Translations under genes and position numbers: made by a program
Assembly: GCA_013285945.1 (NCBI GenBank)
Contig: JABDGP010000037.1
Coordinates: 1 to 32,029 of the forward strand
Reading direction: 5' to 3'
DNA: 32,029 bases
Source: Bacteroidota bacterium
GTDB taxonomy: Bacteria > Bacteroidota > Bacteroidia > Cytophagales > Cyclobacteriaceae
In this document: positions 6,964 to 15,102 of the stretch, piece by piece
Layout: each line of letters starts with the position of its first letter
How positions within the stretch are numbered: the stretch's first letter is position 1
The notes under the pieces: generated by a model
What the model was told of the DNA's origin: nothing
Database searches by the model: none
What the model saw: only the letters and a program-made list of their open reading frames with translations

Positions 6964-8499
6964 ATGAGGGAAGTTCGAGTTCGTTTTGCACCCAGTCCTA
7001 CGGGAGCTTTGCACATTGGCGGAGTTCGCACGGCATTATATAATTATTTACTCGCTCGAAAACATGGCGGTACCATGATTTTACGTATCGAAGACACCGA
7101 CCAAACCCGGTTCGTGCCAGGAGCAGAAGAGTACATTTTAGAGTCCTTGGCATGGGCAGGAATCGAAATTGATGAAGGTGTGAGTAAGGGAGGACCTCAC
7201 GCTCCCTATCGTCAAAGTGAACGAAAGGTGATATATAAGCAATATGCTGATCAATTAGTAAATGACGGGAAAGCGTATTATGCATTTGACACAGAACAGG
7301 AGTTGGATGCCATGCGCGAGCGCCTGAAAACTCAGGGCTCTTCCGATCAGCAATACAGCAGTGGCACGAGAAATTCGATGAAAAATTCGCTGACACTTTC
7401 AGCAATTGATGTAAAAGAAAAGCTGGACTCGAAGACACCATTTGTAATCCGACTGAAAGTTCCGGTTAATGAAGAGATTAAACTTGTTGATTTGATTCGC
7501 GGAGAGGTAAATGTGAACTCATCCCAAATTGACGACAAAGTTTTGATGAAATCCGATGGGATGCCAACCTACCACTTAGCCAATGTGGTGGATGACTATT
7601 TAATGAAAATCTCGCACGTGATCCGCGGCGAAGAATGGCTGCCAAGTGCTCCATTGCATGTATTACTCTATAAATTTTTAGGCTGGGAAAAGGAGATGCC
7701 TCAGTTTGCCCACTTACCCTTGCTTCTCAAAGCCGATGGCAATGGTAAACTCAGCAAGCGCGATGCTGACAAAGCAGGCTTTCCTATTTTCCCGATTGAC
7801 TGGACCGATCCAAAGACTAAAGAATTCTCAAAAGGCTTTCGCGAAAATGGATACTTGCCGCAGGCATTGGTTAATTTTCTTGCCTTCTTAGGATGGAATC
7901 CCGGAACTACGCAAGAAATATTTTCCGTTAAGGAATTGATCAATGCATTTACCCTTGAGCGGATTGGAAAAGCCGGAGCAAAATTTGACATTCATAAAGC
8001 CCAATGGTTCAACCAGCAGTATCTGAGAGCTAAAACAGATGAAGAACTAAGTGAATATCTCTTCAATTCATTAAAGACAGAAAACATTGATTGCTCTGTT
8101 GAAAAAGCAAAAAAAATATGTGCCGCAATGAAAGAACGTGTCACATATCCATCAGATTTTTGGGAACTGGGAAAATTTTTCTTTCGGGCGCCAACTCAGT
8201 TCGATGAACAAGTGGTTTCAAAAAAATGGAATGATGACACAACGAAATTCCTGGGCGTTTACCTAGATGAAATTAAGAAACTGTCATTAGTAACTGCTGA
8301 AAATTCCAAATCACTTCTTGAAAAGACCTCGCTGATCACGGGTATCGCTTCAGGCAAAATTATGCAAACATTTCGTGTAGCTTTGACAGGAGGCGCATCT
8401 GGCCCCGATTTAATGATGACAATGGAAATCATTGGAAAAGAGGAAGTTACAAGCAGGATTTCTTTCGCACTTGACAACATTAAGGTGAGAGTTTCATAA
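6964..8499 (+). CDS. gltX: Glutamyl-tRNA synthetase
   Basis: Class I aminoacyl-tRNA synthetase attaching glutamate to tRNA-Glu. The 511-residue protein starts directly with the catalytic domain: RFAPSPTGALHIGGVRTAL contains the HIGH-type site (HIGG, 17-20), ILRIEDTDQTR follows, and KLSKRD (262-267) is the KMSKS-type loop. The C-terminal half is the helical anticodon-binding domain. Length and motif order are typical for a bacterial GluRS; discrimination between tRNA-Glu and tRNA-Gln cannot be read from sequence by eye. It is the first gene of a tightly packed plus-strand cluster, with the next gene nine bases after its stop. Confidence 0.97.
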   Translation: MREVRVRFAPSPTGALHIGGVRTALYNYLLARKHGGTMILRIEDTDQTRFVPGAEEYILESLAWAGIEIDEGVSKGGPHAPYRQSERKVIYKQYADQLVNDGKAYYAFDTEQELDAMRERLKTQGSSDQQYSSGTRNSMKNSLTLSAIDVKEKLDSKTPFVIRLKVPVNEEIKLVDLIRGEVNVNSSQIDDKVLMKSDGMPTYHLANVVDDYLMKISHVIRGEEWLPSAPLHVLLYKFLGWEKEMPQFAHLPLLLKADGNGKLSKRDADKAGFPIFPIDWTDPKTKEFSKGFRENGYLPQALVNFLAFLGWNPGTTQEIFSVKELINAFTLERIGKAGAKFDIHKAQWFNQQYLRAKTDEELSEYLFNSLKTENIDCSVEKAKKICAAMKERVTYPSDFWELGKFFFRAPTQFDEQVVSKKWNDDTTKFLGVYLDEIKKLSLVTAENSKSLLEKTSLITGIASGKIMQTFRVALTGGASGPDLMMTMEIIGKEEVTSRISFALDNIKVRVS

Positions 8500-8508
8500 C
8501 CAACAGAT

Positions 8509-8730
8509 ATGGCAAAAGATAAAGAAGTTCCGAAAAAGCAAGCAAGACCACGAGTTCATCAGGAGCTAAAAGGCTTTGAGGTTTCCATTGACTCCTTTGG
8601 CGAACTCAAATCCAACCTCCCGATCGAAAAGCTCAACAAATTCCTCGATGAAAACGTAGATGACAAAAAGTTAGCTGAGCGTGAGGATTATGAAAAGATG
8701 AAAAAAAAGAATCCAAAAAAGAAGAAATAA
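8509..8730 (+). CDS. Small basic hypothetical protein, 73 residues
   Basis: ATG nine bases after the gltX stop; TAA three bases before the AIM24-type gene. The product is lysine-rich, with a charged start (MAKDKEVPKKQARPR), a middle segment GFEVSIDSFGELKSN that looks folded, and a tail of almost only lysine (MKKKNPKKKK). No membrane segment or signal. The very tight spacing on both sides makes it a real co-transcribed gene. I do not recognise a characterised family; nucleic-acid or ribosome contact would be a guess from charge only. Confidence 0.75.
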   Translation: MAKDKEVPKKQARPRVHQELKGFEVSIDSFGELKSNLPIEKLNKFLDENVDDKKLAEREDYEKMKKKNPKKKK

Positions 8731-8733
8731 TAT

Positions 8734-9507
8734 ATGCCAATATCACACGTCATCGATTACCAGATCAGAGGCGAAAGCATTCAAATAGTAGAAGTTGAGC
8801 TCGATCCATTGGAGACGGTTATTGCAGAAGCCGGGGCAATGCTTTTTATGGAAGATGGAATTCTGTTTGAAACCAAGATGGGCGATGGCTCAAGCCCCAA
8901 CCAAGGGTTATTTGACAAATTGCTTTCTGCCGGCAGTCGACTACTTACTGGTGAATCACTTTTTATGACGCATTTCACCAATCGTGGAAACAAAAAAGCA
9001 AAAGTTGGTTTTTCAGCACCTTATCCGGGTACCGTTATTCCCGTAGAGCTTTCCCAATGCCCCGGCCAGGAGCTCATCGTGCAAAAGGACGGATTTCTTT
9101 GTGCCGCCTATGGTACTAAGCTTTCTATTTTCTTCAACAGGAAAATTGGCGCAGGCCTGGTAGGCGGCGAAGGCTTCATTTTAGAAAGACTTCAGGGCGA
9201 TGGTAAAGCGTTTATCCATGCGGGAGGCACCGTAATTGAGCGAACACTTAATAACGAGACACTCCGCGTTGACACTGGTTGTGTAGTTGCATTCGAAACA
9301 CAAATTGATTTCGATGTAGAAACTACCGGCAGCCTTAAATCAATGATATTTGGTGGCGAAGGGATTTATTTAGCTACACTCCGTGGCACTGGAAAGGTTT
9401 GGTTACAATCCATGCCCATTCGAAAACTGATTCAGGCATTGTCACCCTATGGTGGTAATAGTAGAAAAGAATCAAGTTCACTACTCGGCGGGCTATTCGA
9501 GAGTTGA
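8734..9507 (+). CDS. AIM24 / TIGR00266-family protein
   Basis: A 257-residue beta-rich protein with the family's glycine-rich pattern: [12 protein letters not shown] (about 31-42), [13 protein letters not shown] (about 71-83), and [22 protein letters not shown] (as two adjacent segments, about 143-165). Members occur in bacteria and fungi (yeast Aim24, linked to mitochondrial inner-membrane organisation); the bacterial role is unknown. No signal peptide or transmembrane helix. It ends 19 bases before the start of the next gene and is part of the gltX run. Confidence 0.85.
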   Translation: MPISHVIDYQIRGESIQIVEVELDPLETVIAEAGAMLFMEDGILFETKMGDGSSPNQGLFDKLLSAGSRLLTGESLFMTHFTNRGNKKAKVGFSAPYPGTVIPVELSQCPGQELIVQKDGFLCAAYGTKLSIFFNRKIGAGLVGGEGFILERLQGDGKAFIHAGGTVIERTLNNETLRVDTGCVVAFETQIDFDVETTGSLKSMIFGGEGIYLATLRGTGKVWLQSMPIRKLIQALSPYGGNSRKESSSLLGGLFES

Positions 9508-9526
9508 TCCGTTAATTACTCAACTC

Positions 9527-10741
9527 ATGCAAACAATTAAAATTGGTCTTATCCGCGAAGGCAAAACTCCTCCTGATAAACGTGTCGCTTTTACTCCGTT
9601 ACAAGCAGAAGAAATCAAACAGCGTTTTCCCGAAGTTGATATTATTTGTGAGCCTAGTGAAACGAGGGCCTTCAAAGAAAATGAATATAGAGACCTCGAT
9701 ATCAGTGTAGGAGATATTAGCAATTGCGACATTCTGATGGGTATCAAAGAGGTGCCAGCAAAAAATCTAATAGCCGGAAAAACCTATCTTTTCTTCTCTC
9801 ATACAATGAAGAAACAGCCTTATAATCGGGGTCTTTTGCAAGAAGTACTGAAAAAGAAAATATGGCTTATTGATTACGAGGCATTGAAAGATACACAAGG
9901 TAATCGACTGGTGGCTTTTGGGAGGTTTGCAGGAATTGTTGGTGCTTATAATGGGTTGTGGGTTTTTGGCAATCGGTATAAAAAATATTCCTTGCGCAGA
10001 GCATTCGATTGTTTCGATATCAACGATTTGAAATTAGAACTCAGGAAAGTAAAGCTTCCCCCAATCAAAATTGCACTAACCGGGGCTGGTCGCGTTGCTA
10101 AAGGTGCAATGGAAACCCTCGATTCTGCTGGTATTCGTAAGGTTAATGCTCAAGATTTCCTTTTTCAGGAATTCAAAGAACCGGTCTACGTCCAATTAAG
10201 CAGCGCCGACTATCATCTTCGCAATGAGGGTGGTCACTTTAACAGGGAGGAATTTCATCAAAATCCTGAACGGTACACTTCTGACTTTGCAAAGTTTACA
10301 AAAGTAACAGACCTTTTGATTGCTGGAGCATATTGGAATCCCAAAGCTCCAGCTCTTTTTAACCAGGAAGATATGCGTCAACAGGATTTTAAAATAAAAA
10401 TAGTTGCAGACGTTACCTGTGACATGGACGGCTCCGTGCCAAGCACTAAAAAACCAAGCACAATCCTTGACCCTATCTATGATTTCGATCCAGAAAGTGA
10501 TAAAACTTTTGCTGCATTCGCGAATGAGAATTATATAACAGTCATGGCTGTTGATAATTTACCCTGCGAATTGCCAAGAAGTGCATCCGAAGAATTTGGT
10601 CGTGATCTTATTGATCGAATATTGAAGCCATTACTGGTTGACGATATTGAGGGTATAATTGAAAGAGGAACAATTGCTAGGAACGGCTCTTTGAGTAAGA
10701 CTTTCTCATTTTTGCAGGATTACGTAGACCAACCCGTATGA
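9527..10741 (+). CDS. Saccharopine/alanine dehydrogenase-like NAD(P)-dependent oxidoreductase
   Basis: The product (404 residues) has the N-terminal alanine dehydrogenase/transhydrogenase-type domain with IGLIREGKTPPDKRVAFTP at the very start, and a Rossmann nucleotide site LTGAGRVAKGAMETL (about 184-198). The C-terminal segment (VADVTCDMDGSVPST) resembles lysine-forming saccharopine dehydrogenases. A saccharopine-type reaction is therefore plausible, but the substrate is not proven and no other lysine-pathway gene is nearby. I start at ATG 9527; the longer 9449 start would overlap the previous gene by 59 bases and add residues unlike the family. Its stop overlaps the next start in ATGA. Confidence 0.85.
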   Translation: MQTIKIGLIREGKTPPDKRVAFTPLQAEEIKQRFPEVDIICEPSETRAFKENEYRDLDISVGDISNCDILMGIKEVPAKNLIAGKTYLFFSHTMKKQPYNRGLLQEVLKKKIWLIDYEALKDTQGNRLVAFGRFAGIVGAYNGLWVFGNRYKKYSLRRAFDCFDINDLKLELRKVKLPPIKIALTGAGRVAKGAMETLDSAGIRKVNAQDFLFQEFKEPVYVQLSSADYHLRNEGGHFNREEFHQNPERYTSDFAKFTKVTDLLIAGAYWNPKAPALFNQEDMRQQDFKIKIVADVTCDMDGSVPSTKKPSTILDPIYDFDPESDKTFAAFANENYITVMAVDNLPCELPRSASEEFGRDLIDRILKPLLVDDIEGIIERGTIARNGSLSKTFSFLQDYVDQPV

Positions 10742-11043
10742 TATTTTTATATAACGTTACAATAGGAATTGATAAAGAAATTGAATCCGAATGGCTTGAA
10801 TGGATGAAAAAATACTACTTGCCAACTGCCATGAAAACCGGAGCATTCTCGGAGTTTAAAATATACAAAGTGCTGACTCACGAAGATGAAACCTCCGTTT
10901 CGTACAGCGTGCAGTACTTTTCTGATGCTATTGAAAAGATCGTTCAGTACCTCAACAACGACGGCAAAATGCTTGTGGAGGAGCATCGCGCTCGCTTCAA
11001 AGACAAGCACGTGGTCTTCAATACTCTTTTACAAGAAGCTTGA
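10738..11043 (+). CDS. DUF4286 family protein
   Basis: A 101-residue protein starting in the ATGA overlap with the dehydrogenase stop, a sign of translational coupling. It matches the small Bacteroidetes DUF4286 family: opening IFLYNVTIGIDKEIESEWLE, a central SYSVQYF strand and a C-terminal HRARFKDKHVVFNTLL. The pattern suggests a ferredoxin-like dimeric alpha-beta barrel fold. Function unknown. It is the last gene of the gltX cluster; the spacer behind it has a hairpin without a T-tract, so termination there is uncertain. Confidence 0.85.
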   Translation: MIFLYNVTIGIDKEIESEWLEWMKKYYLPTAMKTGAFSEFKIYKVLTHEDETSVSYSVQYFSDAIEKIVQYLNNDGKMLVEEHRARFKDKHVVFNTLLQEA

Positions 11044-11081
11044 TTTCAGAACCGAGCTTCATATTTTGAACTCGTGTAAAA

Positions 11082-11573
11082 TTATTTACTCCGAAAAAGT
11101 AACTCAATTTGCTCCTTTTCTAAGTGGCCATTAAGCCATTCGCTATCCAGTTTTGCATTGTATTTCTTATAAAACTCAATAGCTGGGTTATTCCAATCCA
11201 GGACTTGCCACATCATACCAGTACAATTCTGTTCCAAGGAGAACTTCATCGTTTTTTCAAAAAGCATTCGCCCTAACCCGGTGCCCCGCTCCTTTTCAGT
11301 AACAATAATATCTTCCAAGTAAAGGCGCTTGCCTTTCCAAGTTGAATAACGATAATAGTACAATGAAAGACCTACTATTTTTTCATTCTTCTCTGCTATG
11401 AAGAAACCAAAAAAAGGAACCCGCCCAAACCCATCCTTCTCCATCTGAGCTACCGTATTAGATACTTGATCTAAGGCCTTCTCATACAGCGCCAACTCTT
11501 TGATTAGTCCCAACGCATCTGGCAGGTCAGCTTTCGTGCCTTCCCTGATTTTGACATTACTTTCTGTGCTCAT
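11082..11573 (-). CDS. GNAT-family N-acetyltransferase
   Basis: 163 residues from ATG 11573. The acetyl-CoA loop is seen in VTEKERGTGLGRMLFEK (RGTGLG), with LYLEDIIV before it and the closing NNPAIEFYKKYNAKLD. The arrangement is close to the diamine/spermidine N-acetyltransferase-like branch, but the acceptor cannot be assigned. I reject the longer 11621 start because those codons lie in the gldN terminator hairpin. The gene follows gldN on the same strand but beyond that terminator, so it is likely transcribed separately or by read-through. Confidence 0.88.
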   Translation of the reverse strand: MSTESNVKIREGTKADLPDALGLIKELALYEKALDQVSNTVAQMEKDGFGRVPFFGFFIAEKNEKIVGLSLYYYRYSTWKGKRLYLEDIIVTEKERGTGLGRMLFEKTMKFSLEQNCTGMMWQVLDWNNPAIEFYKKYNAKLDSEWLNGHLEKEQIELLFRSK

Positions 11574-11581
11574 TATCCGGC

Positions 11582-11611
11582 AATAAAAAAGGCCCCGATA
11601 AACGGAGCCTT
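11582..11611 (-). terminator. Rho-independent terminator of the gldKLMN operon
   Basis: On the minus strand a 9-bp stem (AAGGCTCCG / CGGGGCCTT, one U-G pair) with a five-base loop is followed by TTTTTTATT. It lies 19 bases after the gldN stop. Confidence 0.88.
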
Positions 11612-11630
11612 GATATTTCATTAGCTAAGT

Positions 11631-12575
11631 CTAATATTCCCAAAGGTTGTGTTCCTTCTCCATCAGGTGCATTTCCTCTTCCCAACGTGCAAAAACAGAT
11701 TCAGAATAAGAACGACCATTGTTACTGAAAATCTGTTGTATAGTGTCATCATCTGGGTTTTCTACTTTCCTGATTACCCCATGGAACAATCTTAATTTGA
11801 AGGCATCTACGAAGGTCTTACTTTCAGACGGGTTGTATCTGTTTTGCCACAATACGCGCTGACGTTCATTCATATCCTTGCTATGGGCAATGCGGTTAAC
11901 TTCCTTCATCAATTCTTTATAAGAAATGTAGAATCGATAACTCAATTTTTCCAAGCTTTGATCATCCTGCAAAACAATACCAAAAGCAAGAATATCATAA
12001 TACAACCTTGATCTTCTCTTATCAAAAATAACGTCCTCAATCAATTCAAGGCCCACAATGTTCTGAGGGCTTAGGTTAACAGTCATTGGGCCTAAGTCTT
12101 CATAAAGAGCTCCACTGGCCTGTGGATTTGGATTACCAGCGATTCCGGTAACATTATTTCTTGCCCTGAAAACATTGCCCTGAAATATGACAAGGTCACC
12201 AGCCAAATAGTCCTTCTTAGCATCCCAATCACCTTGTGTTTGTGATTTTACATAGTTATCAGACATTTTGAGAGCAGTAGTATCAGCTACTGCCTCTTTG
12301 AAGTCTGCTGGGTCACCAAGGTTACCACCGTAGGTATGAAGTTTCCCTTCTTGAAGAAGATCAATTATCAATTTCGAAATCGATGATTTTCTGGAACTAA
12401 AACCAGAGTTCTGCTTTTCATTTAAGTCAATAACCCTATTTACCCTAAAACGAAACAATTGCTCATAATAAGGGATTTTCTCCAACGAGTTGGGGTTGGC
12501 TATTGTGTCCGGCTGAGCAAAACTTTCACCCACCGCCACTACAAGCCAAAGACAAAAAAATAGGGTTAACCTCAT
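11631..12575 (-). CDS. gldN: Gliding motility / T9SS protein GldN
   Basis: GldN (PorN in Porphyromonas) is a periplasmic component of the T9SS that associates with the lipoprotein GldK in a ring near the outer membrane. The 314-residue product from ATG 12575 starts with a clear signal peptide (MRLTLFFCLWLVVAVGESFA). Typical segments include VNLSPQNIVGLELIEDVIFD and the C-terminal ARWEEEMHLMEKEHNLWEY. The start at 12608 would overlap gldM and place 11 residues before the signal peptide, so 12575 is preferred, ten bases after the gldM stop. The gene order K-L-M-N confirms the identity, and a terminator follows. Confidence 0.93.
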   Translation of the reverse strand: MRLTLFFCLWLVVAVGESFAQPDTIANPNSLEKIPYYEQLFRFRVNRVIDLNEKQNSGFSSRKSSISKLIIDLLQEGKLHTYGGNLGDPADFKEAVADTTALKMSDNYVKSQTQGDWDAKKDYLAGDLVIFQGNVFRARNNVTGIAGNPNPQASGALYEDLGPMTVNLSPQNIVGLELIEDVIFDKRRSRLYYDILAFGIVLQDDQSLEKLSYRFYISYKELMKEVNRIAHSKDMNERQRVLWQNRYNPSESKTFVDAFKLRLFHGVIRKVENPDDDTIQQIFSNNGRSYSESVFARWEEEMHLMEKEHNLWEY

Positions 12576-12585
12576 TGCTAAATAA

Positions 12586-14175
12586 TTAATTGATCCGACA
12601 ATTGACATTCATTTTAGATCCGTTCACTTGCTTAGTTGAGCCATCATAAGCAGGGCGCTGAACCTGAACCTGAGAAATGGTAATGTTGTCACCCTTCTTC
12701 AGGTTATATTGACTTAACGGAACTGTACCTGATCTTATTGTTATTGGTGATCCACCGTTGATCTGAAGAATCAGATTAGATACAAAATACTTATTGTCCT
12801 TCAAATTGTTTTTTGCAAAAATCAAATCGATAATTTCAGGTTCCACGCGAATAGATGGTGTACCTGCAGGGATCCCTTTCGAAATATCAATTGTATTAGG
12901 TCCTGTCATAAGTTTCGCGATGGGCATGGGTACATCCTGAGTTTCAAATTTTTGAACACCAATTGATTGGCCATTCAAATTGACATTCACATTGCAAAGC
13001 GCACGTGTTGGCAATAAAGCAAATTTACCTGGAGCTAATTTATAGCTCTTACCCTGCTCACCTGGAATAGCCAAATCCAAACCCGACAAATCTTGAAGTC
13101 CTGGAATTGAAACGTTCACTTCCGTTCCGCAATCTCTGTAAAGAGTAGCGGCAGCAGCAGAACCGAAAATTGCTACGGGTCGCAAAACTTTATACTTAAT
13201 CGTTTGCTCAAGTGGTGTTTTACCCGGCAAATTGATCTTTACCTTATATGACAACTCGGCGATGCCTTTATCATTGAAACTTGAAGCCCCAACCGGGAAC
13301 TTCACTTTTCCCATTTTAATCTTGTTAGTTGGGCCAAGGCCTACGTCAACATCTTCAATCTCAATTTGTCTTCCATCTTTGAACATTGTTGGAACTAATC
13401 CGGAAGATGCACCAGCTACAAACAAATTACCTTCATAGGTCTGTCCTGCAACGAGTGTATTAGATTCTGCCTGAACCATAGGCACCAATTGGTCAAACTT
13501 GGTAACTACTCCTTCAGCAATTGCATTCAATGAGTCAAGAGCAGCTGATTCATACTCAAGAACCTCCGTTTGCATTTGACTTAATAATGCAACCGCAGCC
13601 ATAGTAGGAGTTCCTTCAAAAGAAAATTCAAGGAAATTCTTACTTGTCTGGTGTGCGTCATTCTTAAATTCAGGAAAATCTTCGGCCTTTTTATTCAATT
13701 TAGGAAAAGGGACCTTCAACTGCATTATGTCATTCAAATCTTTAACATAACCCTTCAATTTCTTTTCATAGTTCTGACCTGTTTCAGGCTTTCTGCTATC
13801 AAGCATCACTTCTTCAGGGTTAACCGTATTTTGAACCAGTTCCTCACCTTCAAGTGCCTTCTGGCCAGAACCTGTTGCGATCTTTTTCTTGACATCGCCC
13901 AAGTAAGTAACCATTGTTTTCGTAATCTCTCTTACTTTTTTAGCCTTATCCTTGGCTGCTTCTACCTTAGCTTCCTTACTGGTAGATCCCATAATACCAG
14001 TGAGTTTATTTTCATTTTTGGTCAAGTCCTCTCCAACGAGATCTTCCAAAGTTGTATTTACAATGGCAAATTTTTCGAGAATGGCGCTGCTCACATTCAA
14101 CGCCAAAAGCGCTGTGAGCACGAGGTACATCATGCCAATCATCTTTTGCCTCGGGGTTTCCTTACCGCCTGCCAT
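12586..14175 (-). CDS. gldM: Gliding motility / T9SS motor protein GldM
   Basis: GldM spans the periplasm and, with GldL, forms the proton-driven inner-membrane motor that powers T9SS and gliding. The 529-residue protein has a short cytoplasmic start with the conserved Arg9 (GGKETPRQK), one transmembrane helix (about 12-33, MIGMMYLVLTALLALNVSSA), then long helical and beta domains reaching outward. In Flavobacterium the equivalent N-terminal Arg is reported to pair with the membrane Glu of GldL. The gene is intact. It sits 50 bases after the end of the full gldL frame and ten bases before gldN. Confidence 0.96.
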   Translation of the reverse strand: MAGGKETPRQKMIGMMYLVLTALLALNVSSAILEKFAIVNTTLEDLVGEDLTKNENKLTGIMGSTSKEAKVEAAKDKAKKVREITKTMVTYLGDVKKKIATGSGQKALEGEELVQNTVNPEEVMLDSRKPETGQNYEKKLKGYVKDLNDIMQLKVPFPKLNKKAEDFPEFKNDAHQTSKNFLEFSFEGTPTMAAVALLSQMQTEVLEYESAALDSLNAIAEGVVTKFDQLVPMVQAESNTLVAGQTYEGNLFVAGASSGLVPTMFKDGRQIEIEDVDVGLGPTNKIKMGKVKFPVGASSFNDKGIAELSYKVKINLPGKTPLEQTIKYKVLRPVAIFGSAAAATLYRDCGTEVNVSIPGLQDLSGLDLAIPGEQGKSYKLAPGKFALLPTRALCNVNVNLNGQSIGVQKFETQDVPMPIAKLMTGPNTIDISKGIPAGTPSIRVEPEIIDLIFAKNNLKDNKYFVSNLILQINGGSPITIRSGTVPLSQYNLKKGDNITISQVQVQRPAYDGSTKQVNGSKMNVNCRIN

Positions 14176-14225
14176 GGGTTTATTAGTTTAGTGGGTAAAA
14201 AAAATAATTCCTATAACTTTTATTT

Positions 14226-14504
14226 TTAACCTTTCATTGCAGTCAACATGCTTCCATAAACTTTGTTCAGTGCAGTCAAGTTGTTGGTGAGTGAACCGAG
14301 TTCTGAAGTGAACTTGGCAGTATTGTCTCCCACTTTTGATAAGCCTTGCATGGCACCAGTCAAACTCTCGTAGAATTTGTTCATGTTCTTAACATGAGAA
14401 TCAGCATCTTTCAATTCCATTTCATAAATAGTATTCAAAGCGGCCAGATTTTTCGTTACAGATTGTACCTGCTTATGATATTCACTTGTATCCTTAGAAG
14501 CATC
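14226..14504 (-). pseudogene. gldL: C-terminal part of gldL, separated by an in-frame TAA
   Basis: These 92 codons continue in exactly the frame of the upstream GldL part, right after TAA 14505-14507, and end at a normal TAA 14226-14228. They read DASKDTSEYHKQ... to ...NKVYGSMLTAMKG, a coiled-coil-like cytoplasmic region. Residues 217-267 of the joined protein align with residues 161-211 at an offset of 56, so the stop interrupts the first of two tandem copies. If translated alone it could restart at ATG 14438 (MNTIYEMEL, 70 residues). Whether it is made by read-through, by restart or not at all cannot be told from the sequence; a base error is the simplest alternative. Confidence 0.8.
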
Positions 14505-14564
14505 TTACATTGCTTTAACAGCGGTCATGGCAACTCCGTAAGATTTGTTCATCTCCATTAATGA
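14244..14564 (-). repeat. 56-residue tandem duplication within the GldL reading frame
   Basis: In joined numbering, residues 161-211 (codons 14564-14412) and 217-267 (14396-14244) align without gaps at an offset of 56. By eye 15 of 51 positions are identical, including MNK.Y at 165-169/221-225 and N-L-.-A-L-N at 199-204/255-260. The TAA occupies position 180, which aligns with Ser236. Confidence 0.65.
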
Positions 14565-15044
14565 AGTTGAAGCAGCTTGCACATTTTTTGCATATTCGTT
14601 CGTTGCTACTGCGGCATTCGAAAGATTGTTCATCTGTGACGTAGAGGTCGCCAGATTAGTCAAGCCTTTACCGAGATTATCCAACAAGTTCTGATCAACT
14701 TTTGCCGTCTTTAGCATTTCGTCAATCTTAAGAAGTGGAGATTCACCAGCACCTGGGCGGTTGCTTATACGTGTGGCTGTCTGTGTAGCTGGAGCTTCAT
14801 AATCTTCTGCTAATTCCGGATAAACTTTGCTCCAATCCACTTCTGCGTGTTTGGGCTCAAATGCACTTAAAAAGAAGATGCCAGCTTCAACAGAGAGACC
14901 AATAATAAGCATCTCGTTTGCACCATTCCAGTGTTGAATTTTAAATAGCGCGCCGACAATAACGACCGATGCACCAATGCCATATATCTTTGGCATAATA
15001 GTTTCGTAGAGTAGAGCTCCAAAACCGCCTTTTTTCTTTGCCAT
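14505..15044 (-). CDS. gldL: Gliding motility / T9SS motor protein GldL, ending early at an in-frame stop
   Basis: GldL is the inner-membrane partner of GldM in the proton-driven T9SS motor. The 179 residues to the TAA hold both transmembrane helices (about 19-36 and 44-62). They also hold the polar motor residues: FKIQH (Lys35, His38) and Glu53 in GLSVEAGIFFLSAFEP, which appears to match the functionally important Glu49 of Flavobacterium johnsoniae GldL. A Pro/Thr-rich linker (about 80-105) and helical cytoplasmic repeats follow. The full frame without the stop would give 272 residues, so about one third is lost. The membrane part could still work. It lies between gldK (58 bases upstream) and gldM. 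Confidence 0.9.
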   Translation of the reverse strand: MAKKKGGFGALLYETIMPKIYGIGASVVIVGALFKIQHWNGANEMLIIGLSVEAGIFFLSAFEPKHAEVDWSKVYPELAEDYEAPATQTATRISNRPGAGESPLLKIDEMLKTAKVDQNLLDNLGKGLTNLATSTSQMNNLSNAAVATNEYAKNVQAASTSLMEMNKSYGVAMTAVKAM

Positions 15045-15102
15045 GGTTCTTAGGGATTTAAGTTTAGTCCGATTTTTTTCTAAATATAATTTAAGTTTTC
15101 AA

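Noticed and set aside
9449..9526. N-terminal extension of the saccharopine-dehydrogenase-like protein
   Set aside because: It overlaps the end of the AIM24-type gene and adds residues that do not fit the family, whose start matches ATG 9527.
11053..11074. Hairpin between the DUF4286 gene and the GNAT gene (CGAG/CTCG and TTCA/TGAA with a one-base bulge)
   Set aside because: It could be a bidirectional terminator at this convergent junction, but there is no T-tract on either strand, so I do not call it.
13651..14229. 192-codon open frame on the plus strand opposite gldM
   Set aside because: It lies fully antisense to a clear gldM, gives a Phe/Leu/Arg/Cys-rich product typical of shadow translation, and has no promoter or family resemblance.
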